From NCBI RefSeq assembly GCF_030813635.1, contig NZ_JAUSUM010000002.1, positions 682,001 to 746,000 on the forward strand: a stretch of 64,000 nt of DNA, in the 5' to 3' direction. Position numbers and translations under genes: made by a program. Source of the DNA: Salibacterium salarium. GTDB taxonomy: Bacteria; Bacillota; Bacilli; Bacillales; Marinococcaceae. Below the pieces are notes generated by a model. That model saw only the letters and a list, made by a program, of their open reading frames with translations, ran no database searches and was not told the DNA's origin. Each line of letters starts with the position of its first letter. Positions within the stretch are counted from its first letter, which is position 1. Shown piece by piece: positions 17,126 through 25,959 of this stretch.

Positions 17126-18136
17126 TTATTCACTAAACCTGTGTTTCCCGATTTTTTTGATTGTTTCTCGTCCAAAAACCCAATCAGATGTTGCAGTATC
17201 AGGATTGTAATAATAAAGAGCCCCTTCCGAAGGATCTTGCCCATTCATAGCATCCAACACTGCTTTTCTTGCCTGTTCATTAGGTGTCATGTAAATTTGA
17301 CCGTCAGCTACAGCCGTAAAAGCTCGCGGTTCAAAAATGACACCTGAGGCTGTATTTGGAAATTCCGCACTTTCAACCCGATTTATTATTACTGCAGCTA
17401 CCGCTACCTGGCCTACATAAGGCTCTCCCCTTGCTTCTCCATAAACAGCATTCGACATAATTTGTACTTCATTTTCTGAATAGCCATTGGGAACATTCAT
17501 TGCTTTTTGAATGTTTGCATCGTTAGACTGATTTTCATCAGCCTGCTCTGCAGTGTCTGATTGTTGGTCACTTTCAGGTGTAGAATTCTCACCGTTTTGA
17601 CCTCCGCCTTGTTGTTTTCCTTTTCCATTTCCTCTATTATTGCCGTTTCTTTGTTGATTGTTAGGCTGCCCTCCGCTTTCTTTTTTGTTTTCGGGTTGAG
17701 GTTGTTGATCGGGAGTTTCATTTCCCGCACTTCCTTTTTCGCCTTTCTGTACATCTTTAGGCGTACCACCATAATGAGTGAACTCGCGCCCATTTTCTAA
17801 AGCTTCTTTAACGAACGCCTCATCGTATTCGGTTGATTTTTGAAGCATATTCTTCATGTCATCTCCAACTAGGCCATCCGTTTCGAGTCCAAACTCTTCT
17901 TGAAAATTTTTAACTGCCCAAAAAGTGGTCCATCCGTATACCCCATCAATTGTTCCGTCATAAAATCCGTTATGTTGCAATCTTGCTTGTAGTTCAACCA
18001 CGTCATCACCCGTTGCTCCCTTTTGAATCAATTGCTCAGAAAAGGCATCTGCCGATTTATAGGGATAAGCAAAAGTTGTGATGAGTAGAATGAACGAAAA
18101 GACAATTAAACAGTTCCGGCGCTTCTGATGTAACAT
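17126..18136 (-). CDS. sleB: Spore cortex-lytic enzyme SleB with long Q/N/G-rich linker
   Basis: 336 residues: signal sequence (about 1-31), one peptidoglycan-binding domain (about 35-98, LQKGATGDDVVELQ type), a low-complexity linker rich in Q, N, G, E and K (about 125-212) and a C-terminal cell-wall hydrolase domain. The catalytic Glu is in AVYGEARGEP near residue 231. SleB is a lytic transglycosylase that degrades muramic-lactam cortex during germination. The domain order is normal; the linker seems unusually long. Possible sigma-G promoter elements lie upstream at 18192-18220. Confidence 0.95.
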   Translation of the reverse strand: MLHQKRRNCLIVFSFILLITTFAYPYKSADAFSEQLIQKGATGDDVVELQARLQHNGFYDGTIDGVYGWTTFWAVKNFQEEFGLETDGLVGDDMKNMLQKSTEYDEAFVKEALENGREFTHYGGTPKDVQKGEKGSAGNETPDQQPQPENKKESGGQPNNQQRNGNNRGNGKGKQQGGGQNGENSTPESDQQSDTAEQADENQSNDANIQKAMNVPNGYSENEVQIMSNAVYGEARGEPYVGQVAVAAVIINRVESAEFPNTASGVIFEPRAFTAVADGQIYMTPNEQARKAVLDAMNGQDPSEGALYYYNPDTATSDWVFGRETIKKIGKHRFSE

Positions 18137-18190
18137 TGCTGTCTATACCTCCTTATACTTACATAACCCACTAAATCTTGAGGTTACGAT

Positions 18191-18220
18191 TATTTTCTTC
18201 CAACTGCCCTTTTTTATTCA
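18191..18220 (-). promoter_or_regulatory. Candidate sigma-G promoter of sleB
   Basis: Minus strand TGAATA (18220-18215), then GAAAATA about 17 bases downstream (18197-18191), 5 of 7 matches to the sigma-G -10 CATAMTA. The B. subtilis sleB operon is forespore expressed. Weak -10, so tentative. Confidence 0.38.
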
Positions 18221-18268
18221 TAGTCCACAAATTTTGAGTGATTTTAATGTAACTATAGAAAGACATGT

Positions 18269-18307
18269 AAAAAGCTCCTCCCGACTTATCATCGAGAGGA
18301 GCTTTTT
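18269..18307 (-). terminator. Terminator of the metI-yitJ-metH operon
   Basis: Four bases after the metH stop the minus strand reads GAAAAAGCTCCTCTCGATG... GGGAGGAGCTTTTT: stem AAAAAGCTCCTC / GAGGAGCTTTTT with T-run. Confidence 0.88.
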
Positions 18308-18311
18308 CAGA

Positions 18312-21300
18312 TTATAAAACGCTGAAATATCTAGCTTCAGGATGCGCGAATACCATCGCTGATACCGAAGCCTCAGGCTCCATCATATATTCATCCGTCA
18401 GTTGAACACCTATTTTCTCGGGTTGAAGAAGGCGAAACAGTTTTGCTTGATCATTTAAATCGGGACAGGCCGGATAACCAAATGAAACCCGAATTCCCTG
18501 ATACTTGGCAGAAAATCTTTCTTCCATGCTAAGGTCGGGTGAATCCGGAATTCCCCATTGATCTCTCATCATTTGGTGAAGTCTTTCTGCAAAACCTTCC
18601 GCTAATTCTAAAGCCGTTGCCTGTACTAAATGACTAAATAAATAATCACCGTTCTCTTTTGCAGTTGCTGACAATTCACGTACACCTTCTCCAGTAGTAA
18701 CTGTTAAAAAACCTATATAATCGATTTCCCCACTTTCAACCGGACGAACAAAATCCGCCAAACATAAGTAAGGGGAACGCGGTTGACGTGGAAATGAGAA
18801 AGTTTCCAATACGTTTTGTTCTACCTCATTGTCATAGATAAAAATAGAATTTCCTTTAGACTGCGCCGGATAAAACTTGTACATACCGTGTGCTTTCAAT
18901 AAATCTTCCGTTTTAATTCGTTCAATCAATTCATCTACCTTTGTTTTCAAGGCCATAGCCTTTTCATTTTCTTCAGACAATAAACGGCTGACTTTACCTT
19001 GTAAGCCTAGATGCTTACCCATCAGCATTTGTAAATTAATATAAGGTTCCAAGTGTTTTGGGCTGAAATTTTTCAATACATGTTCTTTTAAATCTGGAGG
19101 TGACTGAACAGGTACTTCCAACGAAACATTGGAACGGTTCGGGATTTCCTCCACAGGTTGAACAACTTTTTTATTTCCAGTCTGCTCTGAACGCTTTTTC
19201 CGCTTTTCAATGATATCTTGTTCTAACTTTGACTTTTCATCCGGTACTGCTAATTTATTAGCAATGTCTAATCCATTCATAGCGTCTTTTGCATATAAAA
19301 CCATACCTTCATACTCAGCACTAATCTTTTCATCTGTGAATTTTCTTGTGAGTGCGGCCCCGCCGACGAGAACTGGTATGGATATTTGCTGATTTTTCAA
19401 ATCTTGAGCGGTGAGTACCATTTGCTGAGCAGACTTGACCAATAAACCGCTCAAACCGACAACATCTGGTTTTTCTTGATTAATCGCTTCAATCAATTCA
19501 TTAGATGTAACTTTTATACCTAAGTTAACGATTTTAAAACCGTTATTTGATAAAATAATATCGACTAAATTCTTGCCAATATCATGTACATCGCCCTTAA
19601 CTGTAGCTAATAATATCTTCCCTTTGCCAGAATCATCCTCTTCTTTCGCTTCCATATGAGGTTCTAAATGAGCGACAGCTGCTTTCATTACTTCAGCGCT
19701 TTGTAATACTTCTGCTACAATTAGCTCGTTGTCGTTGAATAATTTACCAACTTTATCCATCCCAACCATTAATGGGCCATTAATAATATCCAATGGCGTG
19801 TTATACGTCGCAAGTGCTTTATCTAAATCTATGAATAAGCCTTCCTTCGTACCTTCTACTACATATTCTGCGAGCCTGTCTTGAAGCGAAAGGTTTTTTT
19901 CTACTTTTTTCTTTTCGGCTTTTTTTCCACGGTAATGTGCAGTGAATTCTGCTAATGTAGCATCAGACGTTTCAAATAGCAGTTTTCTGGCAAGCTCTTT
20001 TTCAGCATCTGGTATGCTCGCAAATCGTTCTAGTTTCTCTGTATTTACAATGGCATAATCCAATCCTGCGTTCGTACAATAATACATGTATGCTGCGTTT
20101 AGTACCTCTCGTCCAACGGGAGGCAAACCAAAAGAAACATTGCTTACCCCAAGAATTGTCAAACAATCTGGAAGTTGTTCTTTAATCAATTTAATTCCTT
20201 CAACTGTGGCTTTGGCTGAACCTATATATTGTTCATCCCCTGTCCCGACTGGAAAAACAAGCGGATCAAAAATAATATCTTTTGGATTCATCCCATACTT
20301 ATCAACGAGTAAGTCATGAGACCGTTTGGCAATTTCAAATTTTCTCTCTGCTGTTACAGCCATTCCATCCTCATCAATCGTGCCAACTACAACGGCAGCG
20401 CCAAATTGTTGAATAATTGGAATAATATCTGCAAATCGTTCTTCTCCATCTTCTAAATTAATGGAATTGATAATAGCTTTTCCTTGAGAATATGTTAATG
20501 CTTTTTTTATAACTTCAGAATCGGTTGAGTCAATCATTAATGGAACTTTTACTTTATTCACTACATAACTTAAGAAAGCTTCCATATCTTTCAATTCATC
20601 TCGATCTGGATCAGCAAGACAAACATCAATGACGTGTGCCCCTTTTTTCACTTGAGCTCTTGCTATTTCGGACGCTTCTTCAAACTTTTCCTCATTGATG
20701 AGTCGTTTAAATTTGCGAGAACCGATAACATTGGTCCTCTCCCCTACAAAAAGAGGTCTCATATCTTCCTCATAAATAAGTGGTTCAATACCCGAAACAC
20801 TATGAGAATGTGCTTCTGCTGGAACCCTCGGTTCATAATCTTTTATTGTTTCTCTTAATACTTTAATGTGTTCTGGTGTTGTTCCACAACAGCCACCTAC
20901 GACGTTCAACCACCCTTTTTCAGCAAAAGTTTTCAACTTGGAAGCCAGTGATTCTGCTGATTCATGATAATGACCTTCTTCATCTGGAAGACCCGCATTC
21001 GGATAACAGTGAACGTGTGTTGTAGCTAGCTCAGATAAAGACCGTAGATGATCTCTCATAAACTCTGGTCCTGTTGCACAATTAAGACCAACTACAGTTG
21101 GTTTCATATGTTCTAGCGAAATATAAAACGACTCAATTGACTGCCCTGCAAGCGTTGTTCCCATTGGTTCAATCGTTCCCGAAATCATTAACGGTAACTC
21201 TGTGTTCTGATCTGTTTCTGCTTTCTTGATACCCAGATAAGCAGCCTTAACATTTCTCATATCCTGACTGGTCTCTAATAGGAAAATGTCAGAGCCGCCT

Positions 21301-21761
21301 TCTATTAATCCGATTGCCTGTTCTTGGTAAGCATCTACAAGTTCATCAAATGTAGCTCCACCTGTGACAGACAATGATTTCGTGGTCGGCCCCATTGCTC
21401 CTGCCACAAACCGTGGCTGATCAGTGCTTGAGTATTCATTTGCTGCTTTTTTGGCTATTTTGGCAGCTTCGATGTTCAACTCTCTTGCTCTTTCCTGTAA
21501 GTCGTAATCGGCCAATACAATACTTGTAGCACCAAATGTATTCGTTTCAATAATATCAGCACCCGCTTGTAAATATTCTCTATAAATCCGATCAATAACG
21601 TGGGGCGCTGTTACGTTCAAGTATTCATTACAGCCATCGTAATGCTCTCCACCAAAATCCTCCGCATCTAAATTTGCATTTTGGAGCATTGTTCCCATTG
21701 CTCCATCTAAAAATAGTATGGATTGTTTAAGTCTTTCTTTAAAATCGGTTGTTGTATTCAA
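18312..21761 (-). CDS. metH: Cobalamin-dependent methionine synthase
   Basis: About 1149 residues with the full MetH architecture: homocysteine-binding barrel (1-330, zinc Cys in GLNCATGP and VGGCCGTTPEHI), methyltetrahydrofolate-binding domain (about 345-610, VGERTNVIGSRKFK), cobalamin cap and B12 domains (about 640-870, axial-ligand motif GDVHDIGKN) and the SAM reactivation domain (about 900-1149, SFGYPACPD). It methylates homocysteine with methyl-B12. A TTG start at 21761 overlaps the yitJ stop as TTGA, with AAGGAG eight bases upstream. It depends on the corrinoid salvage operon at 38-49 kb; no B12-independent metE is in the window. Confidence 0.97.
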   Translation of the reverse strand: MNTTTDFKERLKQSILFLDGAMGTMLQNANLDAEDFGGEHYDGCNEYLNVTAPHVIDRIYREYLQAGADIIETNTFGATSIVLADYDLQERARELNIEAAKIAKKAANEYSSTDQPRFVAGAMGPTTKSLSVTGGATFDELVDAYQEQAIGLIEGGSDIFLLETSQDMRNVKAAYLGIKKAETDQNTELPLMISGTIEPMGTTLAGQSIESFYISLEHMKPTVVGLNCATGPEFMRDHLRSLSELATTHVHCYPNAGLPDEEGHYHESAESLASKLKTFAEKGWLNVVGGCCGTTPEHIKVLRETIKDYEPRVPAEAHSHSVSGIEPLIYEEDMRPLFVGERTNVIGSRKFKRLINEEKFEEASEIARAQVKKGAHVIDVCLADPDRDELKDMEAFLSYVVNKVKVPLMIDSTDSEVIKKALTYSQGKAIINSINLEDGEERFADIIPIIQQFGAAVVVGTIDEDGMAVTAERKFEIAKRSHDLLVDKYGMNPKDIIFDPLVFPVGTGDEQYIGSAKATVEGIKLIKEQLPDCLTILGVSNVSFGLPPVGREVLNAAYMYYCTNAGLDYAIVNTEKLERFASIPDAEKELARKLLFETSDATLAEFTAHYRGKKAEKKKVEKNLSLQDRLAEYVVEGTKEGLFIDLDKALATYNTPLDIINGPLMVGMDKVGKLFNDNELIVAEVLQSAEVMKAAVAHLEPHMEAKEEDDSGKGKILLATVKGDVHDIGKNLVDIILSNNGFKIVNLGIKVTSNELIEAINQEKPDVVGLSGLLVKSAQQMVLTAQDLKNQQISIPVLVGGAALTRKFTDEKISAEYEGMVLYAKDAMNGLDIANKLAVPDEKSKLEQDIIEKRKKRSEQTGNKKVVQPVEEIPNRSNVSLEVPVQSPPDLKEHVLKNFSPKHLEPYINLQMLMGKHLGLQGKVSRLLSEENEKAMALKTKVDELIERIKTEDLLKAHGMYKFYPAQSKGNSIFIYDNEVEQNVLETFSFPRQPRSPYLCLADFVRPVESGEIDYIGFLTVTTGEGVRELSATAKENGDYLFSHLVQATALELAEGFAERLHQMMRDQWGIPDSPDLSMEERFSAKYQGIRVSFGYPACPDLNDQAKLFRLLQPEKIGVQLTDEYMMEPEASVSAMVFAHPEARYFSVL

Positions 21762-23623
21762 ATTCCCCACTCCTTCGTATATCTGCCCACTGCACTGCCG
21801 CTATAATTTTTTTGTCGAACATATGAAGTTAATTCGGCCGTAATATCATAGCGTAAAAATGGAGTAATAAAATATAACCCGTTAAAATATTGCAAAGCTT
21901 TGTCAATCAAATCTTTAGAAATAGAAATTCCTTCTTTTTTTGCTTTATCTTTATCTTCTCCGCATTGAGCCATGCGTTCTCTTATATCGTCTGTTAACGT
22001 GATACCCGGGACCTCATTATGTAAGAATTCAGCATTTCTACTGCTAATTAATGGCATAATTCCAACATAAATCGGTGCAGATAAATGTTTGGTCGCTTCA
22101 TATATCTCTTCAAATTGGTTTTCTCCGTAGATAGGCTGAGTCATGAAATAGTCTGCACCTGCTTCTATTTTCTTTTCCAACCGCTGTACTGCTTTATGAA
22201 GGTTTCTAACATTCGGGTTAAATGCAGCCGCTACAGTAAAAGACGTTTTTTCTCCAAGTGATTTTCCTGAAAAAGAACGTCCTTCATTCATCTCTTTCAT
22301 TAACGACATCAATTTAAGCGAGTTCATGTCATATACTGATGTAGCACCAGGAAAATCGCCCACTTTAGTAGGATCACCAGTCACTGCTAACACATCTTGG
22401 ATACCAAGGGCATGTAGCCCTAATAAATGAGATTGCAGCCCAATTAAATTTTTGTCTCGGCAGGCAATATGTAAAAGCGGACGCGCATTTGTTTGATTTT
22501 TAATAATAGCACCCATTGCAAGATTATCTATACGAGGCGTTGCTAGTGAATTATCAGCCATCGTTACAGCATCAGCTCCTGCGTTATACAACGCTTGTGC
22601 CCCTTCCACAAATTTCTCTGTGGCTAGCTTCTTTGGCGGATCTAATTCCACAATGACAGATGGTTTTTCGTCGCTTACATCATCAAGTTGATAAGAAAAT
22701 GATGAATCAGAAGAGGAGGTTGGAGTTTCAACCTGCGCTATATATTCAATTTCTTTCGTTTCAATAGGTGCACTATTTTTAACTGCTTTGGCAACTTCTG
22801 ATATATGTTCAGGTGTTGTGCCGCAACACCCGCCAATTAAGCGAACTCCCTGTTTTTTAAAATCTAACGCTCTTTCGTAAAAGTAATTAGGATTAGATTG
22901 ATAGACAAAACGACCATCATCTAAATCTGGCAAACTTGCATTCGGATAAGCTGAAAAATAGACATCATCCATTAACGGTACTGGTTCAAGTGATCGTAGA
23001 ATATGATAAGGTCCCATCCGACAATTCAATCCAACGATATCGGCCCCTACTTCTTTTAATTGCTCAAACGCTTCTTTTACAGAAATACCTCCGTGCATGA
23101 CACCCACTTCGCCTAACGCTGCTTGAGCAATAACAGGCATCGTTGTTATGTCTCGTACAATTTTAATCGCATCAAGAAGTTCCGATAAATCATAAAATGT
23201 TTCTAATAATAGACCATCCGGATTCTCAGACAAAAGGGCCTCCGCTTGTTCTTTGAAAGCAGCTTGAATTTGCTCTTTGGTTTTATCGTTTTGTTGAACT
23301 CCTTTGATTCCCCCAATCGTTCCCACAACAAATGTATCGTTTGTTGCGGCTTTTTTAGCAAGCTTAACACCCTCTTGGTTGATTTTAGCAACCTCGTCTT
23401 CCAATTGATATTTTTCCAACTTTACCCTATTGGCAGCATATGTATTAGACTGAATAACATCTGCTCCAGCTTCCACATATTCTTGATGAATTTTTTCAAT
23501 AACTTTGGGCTCTCGGACATTCATCGCTTCAAACGAACCAGTATATCCTTTTTCGTATAAATACGTCCCCATTGCCCCGTCACCAATCAATATTCTACGC
23601 TTCACTTCACTTATTATATTCAA
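21758..23623 (-). CDS. yitJ: Bifunctional homocysteine S-methyltransferase / methylenetetrahydrofolate reductase
   Basis: About 621 residues, two fused enzymes. The N-terminal homocysteine methyltransferase half (1-300) has GDGAMGT near residue 14, GLNCRMGP and the zinc GGCCGTTPEH motif. The C-terminal half (about 330-600) is an FAD MTHFR-type barrel, with ITVAMAD-like TMADNS, GDPTK and QPIYGENQFEE. It makes 5-methyl-THF for MetH. The TTG at 23623 is chosen over the longer ATG at 23650 because it gives the family N-terminus just before the conserved IGDGAMGT; its ribosome site spacing is somewhat long. It sits between metI (35 bases) and metH (overlap). Confidence 0.94.
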   Translation of the reverse strand: MNIISEVKRRILIGDGAMGTYLYEKGYTGSFEAMNVREPKVIEKIHQEYVEAGADVIQSNTYAANRVKLEKYQLEDEVAKINQEGVKLAKKAATNDTFVVGTIGGIKGVQQNDKTKEQIQAAFKEQAEALLSENPDGLLLETFYDLSELLDAIKIVRDITTMPVIAQAALGEVGVMHGGISVKEAFEQLKEVGADIVGLNCRMGPYHILRSLEPVPLMDDVYFSAYPNASLPDLDDGRFVYQSNPNYFYERALDFKKQGVRLIGGCCGTTPEHISEVAKAVKNSAPIETKEIEYIAQVETPTSSSDSSFSYQLDDVSDEKPSVIVELDPPKKLATEKFVEGAQALYNAGADAVTMADNSLATPRIDNLAMGAIIKNQTNARPLLHIACRDKNLIGLQSHLLGLHALGIQDVLAVTGDPTKVGDFPGATSVYDMNSLKLMSLMKEMNEGRSFSGKSLGEKTSFTVAAAFNPNVRNLHKAVQRLEKKIEAGADYFMTQPIYGENQFEEIYEATKHLSAPIYVGIMPLISSRNAEFLHNEVPGITLTDDIRERMAQCGEDKDKAKKEGISISKDLIDKALQYFNGLYFITPFLRYDITAELTSYVRQKNYSGSAVGRYTKEWGI

Positions 23624-23658
23624 TGTGAATTCATCCTTCCTCCGTATCATGTATCTGT

Positions 23659-24762
23659 TTAAAGTATAGAAAGGGCTTGATCCAAATCAGCTATTAAATC
23701 TTCCGCATTTTCAATACCAACGGAAAAACGGAGAAGTCTGTTACATACACCATTTGCTATTCTAACTTCTTCTGGCATATCAGCATGCGTTTGAGTTGCG
23801 GGATATGTCATGAAACTTTCTACTCCACCTAAGCTTTCAGCAAAAGTGATGACTCTCAATTCCTTAAGAAGTGTATTCACCCATTCTTCTTTTTGTAGGC
23901 GAAACGACAGCATACCGCCTTTTCCTGGATATAAAACGTCTAAGATCTTATCATGATTTTCTAAATATTGAGCTATTTCCCTGGCATTCTGGGTATGTTT
24001 TTCCATGCGAAGCGATAAGGTTTTCATTCCACGCATTAACAGCCAAGAATCCATGGGTGATAGAATAGTTCCCATTCCATTTTGAAAATCACCAAGACGT
24101 TTACAAACCTCGTCATCGTTTGCAACTAACAGTCCGGCAATGACATCATTATGTCCGCCTAAATATTTAGAAGCACTATGAACTACAACGTCCGCCCCCA
24201 TTTTGATAGGTTGCTGCAAAAGTGGCGTATAAAACGTGTTATCTACAATAAGCAATATATTATTTTCCTTCGCTATCGTAGATAAAGCATGTATGTCTGC
24301 TTCCTGCATTAATGGATTTGTCGGTGTTTCAATAAACAAAGCACGTGTCTTTTTATTTATTAGTAATTTGAAATCTTCTAGATTCCTTGGGTCTCCGTAT
24401 TGGATGGAAACGCCCCAGTTTCTCCAGCCTTCCTCAAATAATCTGTATGTTCCTCCATATAAATCTTGAGAAGCTACTATTTCATCATCTTTATCAAAAA
24501 TGGCAAACAGAGTCTGTATCGCAGCCATTCCTGAACTAAACGCAAAACCCTGCGTTCCGCCTTCTAGTTCGGCAATTGAATTCTCGAGAATATCTCTTGT
24601 TGGATTACCAGTTCTCGAGTAATCATATCCCGTTGACTCACCGATTCCGTGATGACGGTATGCTGTTGAAAAATAGACTGGTGGATTAACTGCTCCTGTT
24701 TTATCATCTTGATTGTTCCCAATTTGCACTAAGTTTGTTTCTATGTGATAGTTATTGCTCAT
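23659..24762 (-). CDS. metI: Cystathionine gamma-synthase / O-acetylhomoserine thiolyase
   Basis: A 367-residue PLP enzyme of the Cys/Met metabolism family, very like Bacillus MetI through its whole length. The PLP lysine is in HSASKYLGGHND near residue 194; the family also shows YSRTGNPTR, SSGMAAIQT and ETPTNPLM. MetI makes cystathionine, or homocysteine directly with sulfide, from an acylated homoserine. The start at 24762 has AAAGGTG seven bases upstream. It is the first gene behind an S-box leader. In B. subtilis metC follows; here yitJ and metH follow instead. Confidence 0.95.
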   Translation of the reverse strand: MSNNYHIETNLVQIGNNQDDKTGAVNPPVYFSTAYRHHGIGESTGYDYSRTGNPTRDILENSIAELEGGTQGFAFSSGMAAIQTLFAIFDKDDEIVASQDLYGGTYRLFEEGWRNWGVSIQYGDPRNLEDFKLLINKKTRALFIETPTNPLMQEADIHALSTIAKENNILLIVDNTFYTPLLQQPIKMGADVVVHSASKYLGGHNDVIAGLLVANDDEVCKRLGDFQNGMGTILSPMDSWLLMRGMKTLSLRMEKHTQNAREIAQYLENHDKILDVLYPGKGGMLSFRLQKEEWVNTLLKELRVITFAESLGGVESFMTYPATQTHADMPEEVRIANGVCNRLLRFSVGIENAEDLIADLDQALSIL

Positions 24763-24791
24763 ATTTTTCACACCTTTATAACGTTTTTTTT

Positions 24792-24956
24792 AATACGAAA
24801 GCCTTCTTCAAGATAGAAGAAGGCCTGCTTTTAAATGCATGTTCACTTCATCCTATCTCTCAGACATAACATCTGACGGAATTAGCACCTGACCACTTTA
24901 GGCTGGTTGCTGAGATTTCTCAGGGCCTGTCCCTCCATCTCTCTCGATAAGAATAC
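24792..24956 (-). promoter_or_regulatory. SAM-I (S-box) riboswitch with terminator, controlling metI-yitJ-metH
   Basis: The minus-strand leader contains the S-box core: CTTATCGAGAG at 24953, then GATGGAGGGACAGGCCCTGA, GCAACCAGCC, AGGTGCTAATTCC and the closing GAGATAGGATGAAG near 24849. Downstream, GCCTTCTTC / GAAGAAGGC (24824-24801) followed by TTTCGTATT is the expression-platform terminator, ending about 30 bases before metI. High SAM should stop transcription of the operon. Confidence 0.93.
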
Positions 24957-25016
24957 AGAAAATTTAGTTGTTATTAAAACCGTACACGATACAAAGAAGT
25001 TTTGCAACAGTTATTA

Positions 25017-25181
25017 TTACTCTGGTGTAGCATCAATATGAAGATTGGATTCATTTCCACATATACACTGTTTAAATCCTGTCTCCAATTCGCCTTTTTC
25101 GTTATTTCGGCCGCGAAGAATATATCTTTCACCACATTTCGGGCACCGAACAATGACCCGATAACGAGTTTCCCCAGTCAT
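25017..25181 (-). CDS. Small zinc-ribbon-like protein of unknown function
   Basis: 54 residues, MTGETRYRVIVRCPKCGERY at the start, with a CPKC pair near residue 13 and a CIC pair near residue 40, separated by a basic, polar stretch with RGRN. The four cysteines suggest a zinc ribbon. The ATG at 25181 is preferred because AAAGG lies nine bases upstream; an ATG three codons earlier has no spacer. It lies 14 bases after prsW and is probably co-transcribed. I do not recognise a named homologue. Confidence 0.65.
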   Translation of the reverse strand: MTGETRYRVIVRCPKCGERYILRGRNNEKGELETGFKQCICGNESNLHIDATPE

Positions 25182-25195
25182 AACCTGCATCCTTT

Positions 25196-25846
25196 CTAAG
25201 CCATTTTTTCGTTTGCTTTTTTTGTTCTGGATAAAGCAAACCACCACAAAAAAAACATAAATGGCACAATAATAAACATCACATTTTCGTGAATTGTTAA
25301 TAGTATCAAGTCGTATACACCATGCAAAATAATAGGTACAACAAGTGATAAACTAATCCAAAGTTTAAAGTTATTAGGCTTGGATTTTTTTGCACACCCC
25401 ATATAATACCCCATTACCACACCAAATAACGCATGACTTGAAACAGGAAGAAATGCTCTGCCAATAGCAGAATCTATTCCTAACGCCATTAAATACATTA
25501 CATTTTCAGCTGAGGCGAATCCTAATGATAAAGCAACTCCGTAAATAATACCATCATAACGAGATTGAAATAACACAAAACGATATATTGCAAAATACAA
25601 AAGAAACCATTTAAAAAATTCTTCCAGTCCTGCAACTCCAACAAAAGCATGTAACCACTCTGCCTCAAATATCGATTCTGCTTCTAACGCATATTGAAGC
25701 ACCATAATAGGGAACACAAGCAGCGCACCAATAATGAATGCTCTTAAAACTTGTGTAAAAGTCCTTGATTCATATTCATTACGTAAGTAAAAATAACTTA
25801 ATAAGGCAATACCCGGTGCCAGAGCTGCTGTTACAAGGGCAATCAC
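25196..25846 (-). CDS. prsW: Intramembrane protease PrsW
   Basis: A 216-residue multi-pass membrane protein. The PrsW/CPBP-related signature GLEEFFKWFLLY (double Glu) lies near residue 76, and later conserved HALFGVVMGYYMG and LVVPIILHGVYD supply histidines. In B. subtilis PrsW cleaves the anti-sigma factor RsiW (site 1) and has also been linked to germination. A GTG start at 25846 is chosen since it gives the family start just before APGIALLSYFYLR, where a longer form would add a basic tail; a GAGGGG lies about 12 bases upstream. The locus neighbours bdr as in B. subtilis. Confidence 0.92.
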   Translation of the reverse strand: MIALVTAALAPGIALLSYFYLRNEYESRTFTQVLRAFIIGALLVFPIMVLQYALEAESIFEAEWLHAFVGVAGLEEFFKWFLLYFAIYRFVLFQSRYDGIIYGVALSLGFASAENVMYLMALGIDSAIGRAFLPVSSHALFGVVMGYYMGCAKKSKPNNFKLWISLSLVVPIILHGVYDLILLTIHENVMFIIVPFMFFLWWFALSRTKKANEKMA

Positions 25847-25890
25847 TTTTGCATCCCATCCCCTCTTCTTATAATAATAGTAACACGCTG

Positions 25891-25919
25891 TTTTCACACC
25901 GGAAAAGAGAGCTTATGAT
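25891..25919 (+). promoter_or_regulatory. Candidate sigma-A promoter of ansA
   Basis: TTTTCA (25891-25896), 17-base spacer, TATGAT (25914-25919), 41 bases before the GTG of the asparaginase gene. It overlaps the region just upstream of prsW on the other strand. Confidence 0.5.
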
Positions 25920-25959
25920 AGAATATAGCAATAATACATCAATGAAAGGAATGAAATAA

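Noticed and set aside
17497-17793. 98-residue second minus-strand frame within sleB
   Set aside because: Only the alternative reading of the purine-rich linker repeat; no ribosome site.
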